38,429 bases of DNA from Bacteroidaceae bacterium (lineage in GTDB: Bacteria > Bacteroidota > Bacteroidia > Bacteroidales > Bacteroidaceae), in contig JABUUA010000018.1 in assembly GCA_021443405.1 (NCBI GenBank), forward strand, positions 9,564-47,992, in the 5' to 3' direction. Made by a program: the position numbers and the translations under genes. Shown piece after piece: positions 29,913 to 38,429 of the stretch (the first letter of the stretch is position 1; each line of letters starts with the position of its first letter). The notes under the pieces were generated by a model. It was given only the letters and a program-made list of their open reading frames with translations, was not told the origin of the DNA and did not search any database.

Positions 29913-30410
29913 ATGAAAAAGATGCTGTTCGCGCTGGGCCTTGTGTGCCTTTCTATGAGCGCAAAGGCGCAGACTGTCCTGCCCAGTGGTACTGTGGTGA
30001 CCGTGCAGATAACCAATGAAGTGACCTCAAAGAATGCCGCTGAACTTGCACAAGCGGCTGTGCTGTCCGACGTATCGGTGGGCGGTCAAGTGCTGGTGAA
30101 GGCCGGTGCACCCGTGATGTTGCAGGTGGAGAAAACGAAGGCAAGAGGTGTTGGCCGTGCCGGGGTCATCAACATTGTTCCCGTGTCAACGGTGGCTGTC
30201 GATGGCTCAGTAGTGCCTTTGAATGCTACTCCCTCCAACTATGAAGGCGATAAGAAGCTAGGTAAAGCCGTTGGTCTGGGTGTAGGTCTGGGCGTCTGCG
30301 TGTTCCCTCCTCTGCTGGCTTGCTTGGCCATCAAGGGCGGTCAGGCCAAAGTTCCCGCCGGAACGCTCATTCCCAACGTGCGCGTCGCCAACGACTGCAC
30401 CGTGAAATAA
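29913..30410 (+). CDS. Secreted protein of unknown function with C-terminal glycine-rich hydrophobic segment
   Basis: Signal peptide MKKMLFALGLVCLSMSAKAQ; promoter-like TTTG-N19-TAATTTTG upstream; LGKAVGLGVGLGVCVFPPLLACLAIKGG. Confidence 0.75.
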   Translation: MKKMLFALGLVCLSMSAKAQTVLPSGTVVTVQITNEVTSKNAAELAQAAVLSDVSVGGQVLVKAGAPVMLQVEKTKARGVGRAGVINIVPVSTVAVDGSVVPLNATPSNYEGDKKLGKAVGLGVGLGVCVFPPLLACLAIKGGQAKVPAGTLIPNVRVANDCTVK

Positions 30411-30619
30411 GTTCTTCGGAAGCGAATACTCCCGACCAAGAGACTGCCCGACGATGTTCGTTTGGCAGCCTCTTTCGTCTTAATCTTCACGTCATCGATG
30501 TAGGAAGAGTGCAGGAATAAGAGTAAGTTTATTCCCTTACGCGCGCGTGAACATATAATAATATATACGGACAGAACGTAAAAACAAAAGAGAGCCAGCC
30601 TTTCGGTTGACTCTCTTTG

Positions 30620-30693
30620 CGCTTCAGGATGGGCTTGAACCAACGACCCCATGATTAACAGTCATGTGCTCTAACCAACTGAGCTACTGAAGC
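30620..30693 (-). tRNA. tRNA-Asn (anticodon GTT)
   Basis: Minus-strand GCTTCAGTAGCTCAGTTGGTTAGAGCACATGACTGTTAATCATGGGGTCGTTGGTTCAAGCCCATCCTGAAGCG; complete cloverleaf with anticodon loop CTGTTAA. Confidence 0.97.
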
Positions 30694-30729
30694 AGTTCCT
30701 CTCGCTTGAGGTTTTTCTCAAATGCAGTG

Positions 30730-30768
30730 CAAAGGTATAGTTTTTTTCGGAAATAATCAATATCTTTG
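30730..30768. promoter_or_regulatory. Divergent overlapping promoters: CAAAGGTA (minus, tRNA-Asn) and TATCTTTG (plus, PfkB kinase)
   Basis: CAAAGGTA 30730-30737; TATCTTTG 30761-30768. Confidence 0.55.
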
Positions 30769-30785
30769 CAGAAAAATTTCTCCAA

Positions 30786-31763
30786 ATGGCAAAAATAACA
30801 GGAATTGGCAATGCGCTGACTGACGTGCTTGTGCGCCTGACCGACGACGCCATCTTGGCCGAACTCGGACTGCCCAAGGGCGGGATGAAGCTCATCGACG
30901 ACGCTCGTATGCACGACATCACCCGCCTGATGCACTCCCTGCAGCCCACCCGTGCCACGGGAGGAAGCGCCAGCAACACCATGCTCGCCCTGGCACACTT
31001 GGGAGCGCAACCCGTCTTCATCGGTTGCGTGGCCGACGACGAGTACGGACGCTTCTTCCGCAACAACTGTGCGGAGACGGGCATCGAGGCACGGCTCCTC
31101 ACAGCCGAAGGGCACAGCGGCGTGGCCAATACTTTCATAAGTCCCGATGGCGAGCGCACTTTCGCCACTTATCTGGGCGCCGCCGCCAGCCTCTCGGCCG
31201 ACCACATCACGGATGACCTTTTCCGCGAGACCTCGTTGCTCCACATCGAAGGCTACTTGTCGTGCAATCACGCACTGACCGACGCCATCTGCCACACCGC
31301 CCAGCGACTGGGCGTGACCATGAGCCTCGACCTCGCGAGCTATAATCTTGTGGAGAGCGAGCGCGCGTATCTGAGCCAACTGGTGGAGCAGTACATCGAC
31401 ATTGTCTTTGCCAACGAGGAGGAGAGTGCCGCCTTCACGGGCTGCACCGACCCCGAGGCTGCTGCCGAAGCCATAGCACAACGATGCAAAGTGGCCGTGG
31501 TGAAGGTGGGCAGTCGTGGCGCTCTGGCCGTTCGCGGCACCGAGCACGTGAGTGTGCCCGCCCACAAGGTAGAGGTGGTGGACACTACGGCGGCCGGCGA
31601 TTTCTTTGCCGGAGGTTTCCTCTACGCCTACACTCGCGGCGCCACGCTCGAGCAATGCCTGCAGGCTGGGACTTTGCTCGGCGGACAAGTCATCCAGACG
31701 GTGGGCACCCGTCTCCCCGACGCTACTTGGGATTTCATCAATCAGCAAATACAGCATCTATGA
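30786..31763 (+). CDS. PfkB-family carbohydrate/nucleoside kinase (adenosine kinase-like)
   Basis: TGGSASNTMLALAHLG, VVDTTAAGDFFAGGFLYA signatures. Confidence 0.92.
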   Translation: MAKITGIGNALTDVLVRLTDDAILAELGLPKGGMKLIDDARMHDITRLMHSLQPTRATGGSASNTMLALAHLGAQPVFIGCVADDEYGRFFRNNCAETGIEARLLTAEGHSGVANTFISPDGERTFATYLGAAASLSADHITDDLFRETSLLHIEGYLSCNHALTDAICHTAQRLGVTMSLDLASYNLVESERAYLSQLVEQYIDIVFANEEESAAFTGCTDPEAAAEAIAQRCKVAVVKVGSRGALAVRGTEHVSVPAHKVEVVDTTAAGDFFAGGFLYAYTRGATLEQCLQAGTLLGGQVIQTVGTRLPDATWDFINQQIQHL

Positions 31764-33403
31764 GAACCATCTATATCTTTATCGGCGCGCTCGCCTTGAG
31801 TCTGCAGGCTGCGGCGCAGAAGCGCGACAACCATCACGCCGATGTCTTCCGCAACATCGAAATCTTTTCACAGGTCTATCAGCAACTCGATTCCTACTAC
31901 GTGGACACCCTTTCCGTGGACTCCACCATCGAGTGGGCCATACGTTCCATGCTCGCCCACGTGGACCCTTACACCGATTATTATCCTGCCAACGACGAGA
32001 CGGTGCAGCAACTGGCATCGGGCAACTACGGCGGCACGGGCAGCGTGATACAGTGGAACGAAAAGGAGAAACGCGCCATGGTGAGTGAGCCGCTGGAAGG
32101 CACTCCCTCGTCGGACGCAGGACTGCGGGCCGGTGACGTCATCCTCACGGTGGACGGCAAGGATGTGTTGGGTATGAACACTACCGAGGTGACCAAGTTG
32201 ATGCGTGGAGAACCCGGTTCCACCTACGAGTTGCGCGTCAAGCGCTACGGCGTGGCCGAACCCATTTCATTCAAGATTAACCGCCGTCTTATCCATCAGG
32301 CCAATGTTCCTTACTACGCTCTCATGTCCGATGGCGTGGGCTACATTCTGCTCACGAGCTTCACAGAGAATGCCGCGCAAGAGACGCGAAAGGCCTTGCT
32401 CGACCTGAAGCAGCAGGGCATGTCACGCCTGGTGCTCGACCTGCGCGACAATCCGGGCGGCAGTCTTGAGGAGGCTGTCAGCATCGTGAATCTCTTTGTC
32501 CCGCGCGGCCACAAGGTGGTTTATACCAAGGGAAAAGTGCGTGCCGTCAACCGGGAATACTATACCGCCACCGCTCCCATCGATACAATTACACCCATGG
32601 TGGTGCTCGTCAACAGCGGGTCGGCCTCGGCTGCGGAGATAGTCAGCGGCAGTCTGCAGGACATGGACCGCGCCGTGATTATGGGCACGCGCACTTATGG
32701 AAAAGGTTTCGTGCAGAACATCCGTCAAATGCCTTACGGCAGTAATATGAAGATTACCGTGAGTCGCTACTACATTCCCAGCGGACGCTGCATACAGGCT
32801 CGCAATTACCGACATCTCAACGCCGACGGCTCGGTGGGCACAGTGCCCGATTCGCTGACCAAGGTGTTCCACACACGCAACGGTCGCGAAGTGCGGGACG
32901 GCGGCGGCATTAAGCCCGACATCGAACTGAAGCCCGACTCCTTCCCCTCGTTTCTCTACGACGTGGTGGGTAGTCCCGAGTTCTTTGACTACTGCACATG
33001 CTACGTTGCGGAGCACGAGACCATAGCGCCTGCGGGCGAATTTGAGGTGAGCGATGCCGACTATGCCGCTTTTGCCGACTACATGGTGGAGCAAGGCTTC
33101 GAGGCCAATCGCCGTAGCGAGCACGTACTCGAACTGCTGGAGCAGGCCGCGAAGATGGAAGGTTACTATGCCGACGCCCAGCAAGAGTTCGAGGCGCTGA
33201 ACGCCAAACTCAAGGGAAATCTGCGGCACGACCTCGAGCACATGAAGACAGAAGTGAAGTCGTATCTGGGTGAAGAAATCGTCACGCGCTACTATTTCCG
33301 CCGCGGCGCCTACCAGCAACAACTGCGTTCCGACAAAGAATACCAGCGCGCCGCCGAATTGTTGAACGACGAGAGCGCCTATCATAAAATCTTACAGCCA
33401 TGA
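31760..33403 (+). CDS. S41 family C-terminal processing peptidase with PDZ domain
   Basis: Signal peptide MRTIYIFIGALALSLQAAAQ; PDZ GLRAGDVILTVDGKDVLGM; catalytic region LVNSGSASAAEIVSGSLQD and GTRTYGKGFVQ. ATGA overlap with PfkB stop. Confidence 0.93.
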   Translation: MRTIYIFIGALALSLQAAAQKRDNHHADVFRNIEIFSQVYQQLDSYYVDTLSVDSTIEWAIRSMLAHVDPYTDYYPANDETVQQLASGNYGGTGSVIQWNEKEKRAMVSEPLEGTPSSDAGLRAGDVILTVDGKDVLGMNTTEVTKLMRGEPGSTYELRVKRYGVAEPISFKINRRLIHQANVPYYALMSDGVGYILLTSFTENAAQETRKALLDLKQQGMSRLVLDLRDNPGGSLEEAVSIVNLFVPRGHKVVYTKGKVRAVNREYYTATAPIDTITPMVVLVNSGSASAAEIVSGSLQDMDRAVIMGTRTYGKGFVQNIRQMPYGSNMKITVSRYYIPSGRCIQARNYRHLNADGSVGTVPDSLTKVFHTRNGREVRDGGGIKPDIELKPDSFPSFLYDVVGSPEFFDYCTCYVAEHETIAPAGEFEVSDADYAAFADYMVEQGFEANRRSEHVLELLEQAAKMEGYYADAQQEFEALNAKLKGNLRHDLEHMKTEVKSYLGEEIVTRYYFRRGAYQQQLRSDKEYQRAAELLNDESAYHKILQP

Positions 33404-33522
33404 AACATCGTAGAGACATCCGCAAGAGTAATCGCAATTTCATGATTGGCACCGCCTGCATGGCCGTGATGGTGATACTGGTCGTGCTGTTGTTTTGGTA
33501 CTGGTGTCTGCCCGTGAAATGA
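33400..33522 (+). CDS. Predicted 40-aa single-pass membrane protein, translationally coupled to S41 peptidase
   Basis: MKHRRDIRKSNRNFMIGTACMAVMVILVVLLFWYWCLPVK; start overlaps the upstream stop (ATGA). Confidence 0.6.
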   Translation: MKHRRDIRKSNRNFMIGTACMAVMVILVVLLFWYWCLPVK

Positions 33523-33617
33523 CAGATAGACTACTATATGCTCCAATTTTCGTACAAATAGGTTAGAAAATTGTTAAAATTTTCGTCTCAGCTACCTAAC
33601 AAATAAACAAAAAGTCG

Positions 33618-33625
33618 TAACTTTG
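33618..33625 (+). promoter_or_regulatory. -7 box TAACTTTG of the efflux operon
   Basis: TAACTTTG upstream of TolC-like CDS. Confidence 0.6.
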
Positions 33626-33650
33626 CATATCGAACGATACAAGTGACGAT

Positions 33651-35135
33651 ATGAGGAAGACTTTTTGTTTATTATTCATTTGGCTGGGGCTTGCGTTCCA
33701 CGCTGCCGCTCAAGAGATGCTGTTGAGCCTCGACTCGTGCATCAGCATGGCGTTGCGTGAGAACAAACAACTGCAGATTGCCAAGTTGCAAGCTGACATA
33801 GCCACCAACACCCGCAAGGCCGCTCGCACTAAATATTATCCTCGCGTGAGTGCCGTGGGCGGTTACATGCGCACTGGCGACGAGATATCGCTCCTCAGTG
33901 CCGACCAGAAAACGTCGCTTTCAACCTTGGGCACCTCGGCCATGGGCGCGGTGCAGGGGGCGATGGCGCAGGAACTTCCCAAAGTGTTAGGCACTATGGC
34001 TCAAATGTTTCCCGAGCTGGCAGGCCAAATCAGCCAGATGGCGCCCGCCATTATGGGGAAACTCAGTGCCTTGACGGGCGGTGCTGGACAGGCGCTCAAC
34101 GGAGTGGGGCAGGGCATTGTGGATGCTTTCCGAACCGACACACGCAATATGTACGGCGGCGCCGTCATGGTGAATCAGCCGCTTTATATGGGCGGCGCCA
34201 TCATCGCTGGCAATAAAATGGCCGACCTCGCCGAGGAAATCGCTCAGATAAAAATAAGGAAAAGCGAGGAAGACATTGTTTACGACGTGCAGAAGGCCTA
34301 TTACCTGGTGGTGGAAGTGGAGCACAAAAAGCAGTTGGCCGACGAGTACGCAGCCCTCATCGGGCGGTTGAATGCCGACGTGACCAAGATGATAGAGGAA
34401 GGCGTGGCAACTCGTGCAGACGGACTGAAGGTGAGCGTGAAACTCAACGAAGCAGAGATGCAACAACTGCAGGCGCAGGACGGGCTGACACTCGCCAAGA
34501 TGTTGTTGTGCAAATACTGCGGTCTCCCCCTCCATACCGCCGTTGCCGTGGACACCGAAGTGGGCAACCCCAACCTCGCGACGACCAGCAACAACAACCG
34601 CGCCGAGCTGCAGATGCTGGGCAAGGCTGTAGATCTCTACGACCAGAAAATCAAGTCAACTCGAGCCGCTCGTCTGCCGCAGTTGCTGCTCACGGGCGGT
34701 TATCTCGCCACCAACCCCAACCTGTTCAACGGCTTTCAGAATAAATTCCGCGGTACATGGAACGTAGGTGTGCTGCTGAAAGTGCCTATCTGGGAATGGA
34801 ACGAGAACACCTACAAGGTTCGGAGCGCCAAGGCCCAGTCCAACATCGCCCGCATGGAGTTGTCCGACGCACAAGAGATGATTGACCTGCAGATACAGCA
34901 AACGCAGTTCAAACTCGATGAGGCGAACCGCAAATACGCTGTCACGGTGAAGAACTTTGAGACGGCCGAGGAGAACCTTCGCTGCGCGACAGCCGGATTT
35001 TCCGAGGGAGTCATGACCACCACCGACGTGATGATGGCGCAGACCGCATGGCTGCAAGCCAAGACACAGAAGGTGGAGGCCGAGATAGGAATACTAACCG
35101 CTACATTAGCATTAAACCACGCATATGGAAACTAA
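33651..35135 (+). CDS. TolC family outer membrane efflux protein
   Basis: Signal peptide, SLDSCISMALRENKQLQIAKLQ, repeated TolC coiled-coil halves (GVATRADGLKVSVKLNEAE; GVMTTTDVMMAQTAWLQAKTQ). Confidence 0.93.
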   Translation: MRKTFCLLFIWLGLAFHAAAQEMLLSLDSCISMALRENKQLQIAKLQADIATNTRKAARTKYYPRVSAVGGYMRTGDEISLLSADQKTSLSTLGTSAMGAVQGAMAQELPKVLGTMAQMFPELAGQISQMAPAIMGKLSALTGGAGQALNGVGQGIVDAFRTDTRNMYGGAVMVNQPLYMGGAIIAGNKMADLAEEIAQIKIRKSEEDIVYDVQKAYYLVVEVEHKKQLADEYAALIGRLNADVTKMIEEGVATRADGLKVSVKLNEAEMQQLQAQDGLTLAKMLLCKYCGLPLHTAVAVDTEVGNPNLATTSNNNRAELQMLGKAVDLYDQKIKSTRAARLPQLLLTGGYLATNPNLFNGFQNKFRGTWNVGVLLKVPIWEWNENTYKVRSAKAQSNIARMELSDAQEMIDLQIQQTQFKLDEANRKYAVTVKNFETAEENLRCATAGFSEGVMTTTDVMMAQTAWLQAKTQKVEAEIGILTATLALNHAYGN

Positions 35136-36111
35136 GCAAAGACAGAATAGAGAGATTATCATGGGACTGGCCGGCTTTGTGGCCGTCGTCGCAGTGGTCG
35201 CACTGGTAGGATGGTTCGTGCTCGACAGCAAGGACAGTTCGCTACAGGGCGAAGTGGAGGTGGAGGAATACCGAGTTTCCTTCAAGGTTCCCGGCCGCAT
35301 TCAGCAGCTTTGTGTGCAGGAGGGTGACTACGTTCGCAAGGGCGACACGCTCGCCATCCTCGACGCCCCCGACATCGAGGCCAAGCAGAGTCAGGCGATG
35401 AGCGTGGAAGAAGCCGCTTCGGCATTGGCCGAGAAGGCGAACAACGGCGCTCGTTCGGAGCAGATTCGTGGCGCTTATGAACTTTGGCAACAGGCCAAGG
35501 CCGCTGTGGAGATTGCCCAAAAATCGTATGACCGCGTGACCCGATTGTTCGACGCCGGCGTTGTGACGGCGCAGAAGAAAGACGAAGCCGAGGCACAGCT
35601 CAAGGCCTACACCGCCCAGTGCGAGGCCGCCAAGAGCCAGTACGAGATGGCGAAGAAGGGCGCTCGCGCCGAGGACAAGAAGGCTGCCGCCGCCCAGCGC
35701 GGTCAGGCCCGGGGCGTGGTGGACGAGGTGAACTCTTATGTCCGCGAGATGGTGCAGTTGGCGCAGTTCGACGGCGAGGTGACGACCATCTATCCCAAGG
35801 TGGGCGAACTCGTTGGGTCGGGAACTCCCGTGATGACCATCTCCATGATGGAGGATGCTTGGGGCGTGTTCAACATCCGTGAGGACCGCCTGCAAGGCAT
35901 GAAGATGAACGACGAGATAAAGGCTTATGTACCCGCTCTCGACAAGGATATAACCTTGAAAATCTTTGCCATCAAGGACCAAGGCTCTTTCGCCGTCTGG
36001 AAGGCGACGAAGGAGAATGGCGCCTACGACCTGAAGACGTTCGAGGTGAAGGCCCGCCCCACGCAGAAGGTGGAGGGTTTGCGCCCGGGCATGTCGCTCA
36101 TATATAAGTGA
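35125..36111 (+). CDS. HlyD/EmrA-type membrane fusion (periplasmic adaptor) protein
   Basis: N-terminal TM, VSFKVPGRIQQLCVQEGDYVRKGDTLAILDAPDIEAK lipoyl-like domain, coiled coil. Confidence 0.92.
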   Translation: METKQRQNREIIMGLAGFVAVVAVVALVGWFVLDSKDSSLQGEVEVEEYRVSFKVPGRIQQLCVQEGDYVRKGDTLAILDAPDIEAKQSQAMSVEEAASALAEKANNGARSEQIRGAYELWQQAKAAVEIAQKSYDRVTRLFDAGVVTAQKKDEAEAQLKAYTAQCEAAKSQYEMAKKGARAEDKKAAAAQRGQARGVVDEVNSYVREMVQLAQFDGEVTTIYPKVGELVGSGTPVMTISMMEDAWGVFNIREDRLQGMKMNDEIKAYVPALDKDITLKIFAIKDQGSFAVWKATKENGAYDLKTFEVKARPTQKVEGLRPGMSLIYK

Positions 36112-36115
36112 TGAG

Positions 36116-37150
36116 ATGAAGTATTTTACTACGATAGTCATCCTGTTTACTATCGTCTTCTTCACTTCGTTGATGAACGACGGAATGCCGCAACAAGTGC
36201 CCATCGCTGTTGTGGACATGGACCAGACATCGACGACGCGGGCTTTGGAGCGGCGGTTGAGCGCGTTCCAATCGACCGAGGTGGTGGCGAACTACGCCAA
36301 CATCCCCGACGCCCGCGCAGCCATGCAAGAGGGCGCAATCAGTGGCTACATAGTATTTCCCCACGGTTTCACCGAGCAACTGTTGTCGGCACGACAGCCC
36401 CACCTTTCGTTTTACTACAATTCCGCCATCTTCACCAGCGGCGCGTTGGTGATGAAGGACTTGAAGACCATCTCCCTTGTGAGCAACGCGGCGGTGGGTC
36501 AGGCAACGCTCCGGACCAAGGGACTCACGGAAGGACAGATTATGGCCGTGCTGCAACCCATCAAGGTGGACCCTCACATGACCGGCAATCCTTGGGTGAA
36601 CTACAACATCTACATCACCACGATGATTGTTCCGGGCATTATCTTCATGATTGTCTGCCTGCTGTTGTGCTATTATCTGCCCAAGACTGGGCGAGCGCTG
36701 CAGCACGCTTTGTACGCCGGCGCCGGATTGTTTGTGTTTCAGCTCTACGTCTATGGCGTGCTGAAACTTCCGCACGAGGGCAGTTGGACCACCATCATGC
36801 TGCTGTCGCTGCTCTTTGTGGCGGCCGCCATAGGCTTTGCCTTCATGGCCTTTGCCGTGGCTCCCTCGCGCCGTATGTCCATGAGTGTTTGCTCGCTGTG
36901 GTCGGTGCTCAACTTCTCGATGAGCGGAGCCGCCTATCCCATCGACAGCATGCACCCGCTGTTGCAGGGCGCTTCCTACTTGTTCCCGCTGCGCCACTAC
37001 TTCATGGCTTATCAGCTGAATGTTCTGCACGGCTATCCGCTGGCCGACAGTTGGTTGTGGGTGAGCGGACTGATTGTCTGCGCCGCCCTTCCCTTGCTGT
37101 TGCTGGGCCGTCTGCGTCGGCTGTTGCGCAACTTCGTTTATACTGAATGA
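36116..37150 (+). CDS. ABC-2 type permease
   Basis: N-terminal TM, periplasmic domain (VPIAVVDMDQTSTTRALERRL), C-terminal TM cluster. Confidence 0.88.
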   Translation: MKYFTTIVILFTIVFFTSLMNDGMPQQVPIAVVDMDQTSTTRALERRLSAFQSTEVVANYANIPDARAAMQEGAISGYIVFPHGFTEQLLSARQPHLSFYYNSAIFTSGALVMKDLKTISLVSNAAVGQATLRTKGLTEGQIMAVLQPIKVDPHMTGNPWVNYNIYITTMIVPGIIFMIVCLLLCYYLPKTGRALQHALYAGAGLFVFQLYVYGVLKLPHEGSWTTIMLLSLLFVAAAIGFAFMAFAVAPSRRMSMSVCSLWSVLNFSMSGAAYPIDSMHPLLQGASYLFPLRHYFMAYQLNVLHGYPLADSWLWVSGLIVCAALPLLLLGRLRRLLRNFVYTE

Positions 37151-37153
37151 GTT

Positions 37154-38224
37154 ATGCTGAACGACATTAAAAATATCTTCAAGGACCCCGCGGCGGTGCT
37201 CATCATGTTGCTCCTGCCGCTGGTATATCCCTTGCTCTACTCGTTTATCTACACCAACGAAGTGGTGCGCGACATGCCGGTCTGTGTCGTCGATATGTCG
37301 GACACGCAGGAGTCGCGGGCTTTCACGCGCCAGCTCGACGCCACGCCCGATGTGGCGGTGGCCTACCGAGTGCGTGACTTCCAGGAGGCGCAACGGCTGA
37401 TGCGTCGGCAGAAAGTGCACGGCGTGTTGTATTTTCCCGCCGACTACACGCAGAAGATGCAGCGTCTCGAGCAATCGCCCGTCGAGGTGTATCTCGACAT
37501 GGGCTTCATGCTCTATTATAAGGCTTTCTACCTGGCTGTCTATAATGTGATGTTGTCGCAGAAGCACCCGTTGCTGGCCAATTCGTCCGACGCCATCAAG
37601 GTTCACGACGTTTCGATGTTCAACACCACCGGCGGTTATGGCAACTTCCTGCTACCGGCCGTGCTGGTGCTCATCCTGCAGCAGACCTTGCTGCTGGGCA
37701 TGGCCACGCAGATAGGAACCCGCCGACAGCGCGGAGAGCGCGAACTGACCATCCCCGAGCGTGTTCGTCAGGCCGCCAGTTATTTCGTGGTTTACTTCCT
37801 GCTCGCGGGCTATGTGCTCGTGTTGGTTCCGCGTATCTTCGGCTTCTCGCAGATGATGAGCGTGGGCGGTCTGCTGTTCTTCCTGTTCCCGATGCTGCTC
37901 TCCATGGTGACCTTCGCCGTGTTCGTCAGCCAGTTCTTCCGCCACCGCGAGACCCCGTTGCTCTACATTGCTTTCACGTCCGTCATCCTCTTGTTCCTCA
38001 CGGGCATAACGTGGCCCGAGTCGAGCATGCCCCGCTTCTGGGAAATCTTTGCGTGGTTATTCCCCGGCACGCCGGCGGTTCGTGGTTTCGTTCGCATGAA
38101 CTGCATGGGCGCCACCCTCCCCATGGTGGGCAGTTACGTGTGGGTTATGCTTCTGCAAAGCGTTTGCTACGTCGTTCTCGCACTGATGGCTCAGCGGTGG
38201 TATGCGGGGAATCGGATTGGATGA
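37154..38224 (+). CDS. ABC-2 type permease (paralogue of upstream gene)
   Basis: MPVCVVDMSDTQESRAFTRQLDATPDV matches the upstream permease layout; several C-terminal TM segments. Confidence 0.88.
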   Translation: MLNDIKNIFKDPAAVLIMLLLPLVYPLLYSFIYTNEVVRDMPVCVVDMSDTQESRAFTRQLDATPDVAVAYRVRDFQEAQRLMRRQKVHGVLYFPADYTQKMQRLEQSPVEVYLDMGFMLYYKAFYLAVYNVMLSQKHPLLANSSDAIKVHDVSMFNTTGGYGNFLLPAVLVLILQQTLLLGMATQIGTRRQRGERELTIPERVRQAASYFVVYFLLAGYVLVLVPRIFGFSQMMSVGGLLFFLFPMLLSMVTFAVFVSQFFRHRETPLLYIAFTSVILLFLTGITWPESSMPRFWEIFAWLFPGTPAVRGFVRMNCMGATLPMVGSYVWVMLLQSVCYVVLALMAQRWYAGNRIG

Positions 38225-38429
38225 TTAGCTGGTCGTTTGGTAACTGTGCTAACTTTCCGTCTATTCAAGTCTTAAAATCATTGTGTATCAATTACTTCCC
38301 GATGCAATATCTAAATATAAACTTAATATGTTGATATATAGGTATTTGCGAGCCTCAAAATGACTGCTTCGAGCCAAATCTCCGAGATTACCGAGAGACA
38401 TTTCGAATATATTTTTGTCACTCGTTTGT

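Noticed and set aside
33566-33584. GAAAATT-GTTAA-AATTTTC hairpin as an operator of the efflux operon
   Set aside because: AT-only stem is weak and could be a minor terminator or chance; no second site was seen.
36098-37606. 502-aa minus-strand ORF
   Set aside because: Antisense to two ABC-2 permease genes; His/Gln-rich shadow translation.

Overview
This 38.4 kb window is chromosomal DNA of Bacteroidales (Prevotella-like) type. Genes are preceded by Bacteroidetes promoters (TTTG-N19/20-TAnnTTTG). Most of the protein content is ordinary: a truncated M16 peptidase, a GH97 + GH66 (dextran-type) pair, S41 peptidases, a ParC/GyrA-type topoisomerase, a TPR hybrid two-component regulator, glyS, an FKBP lipoprotein, manC, an AT-rich DUF4143-type ATPase, HIT, greA, a TlpA-like protein, pnp, a HerA/DUF853-type ATPase, tRNA-Asn, a PfkB kinase, and a TolC/HlyD/ABC-2 permease operon. 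The unusual material is intergenic. (1) A family of arrays with an exact 22-nt period: a 16-nt imperfectly palindromic core plus a 6-nt linker, with cores in either orientation and base changes at the core ends that keep complementarity. There are three clear arrays (16896-17049, 23698-23785, 29315-29402) and weaker relatives. (2) A duplicated module in the 14.9-16.1 kb gap: three iteron-like boxes at identical 32/21/37-nt spacing to a -7 box, plus an RNA hairpin conserved in both copies with a compensatorily changed outer stem. The downstream copy looks like a ~195-nt small RNA ending in an intrinsic terminator. (3) Three 17-nt direct repeats at exact 33-nt spacing overlapping the promoter of the AT-rich ATPase gene. 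All were found by eye; no database search was possible.
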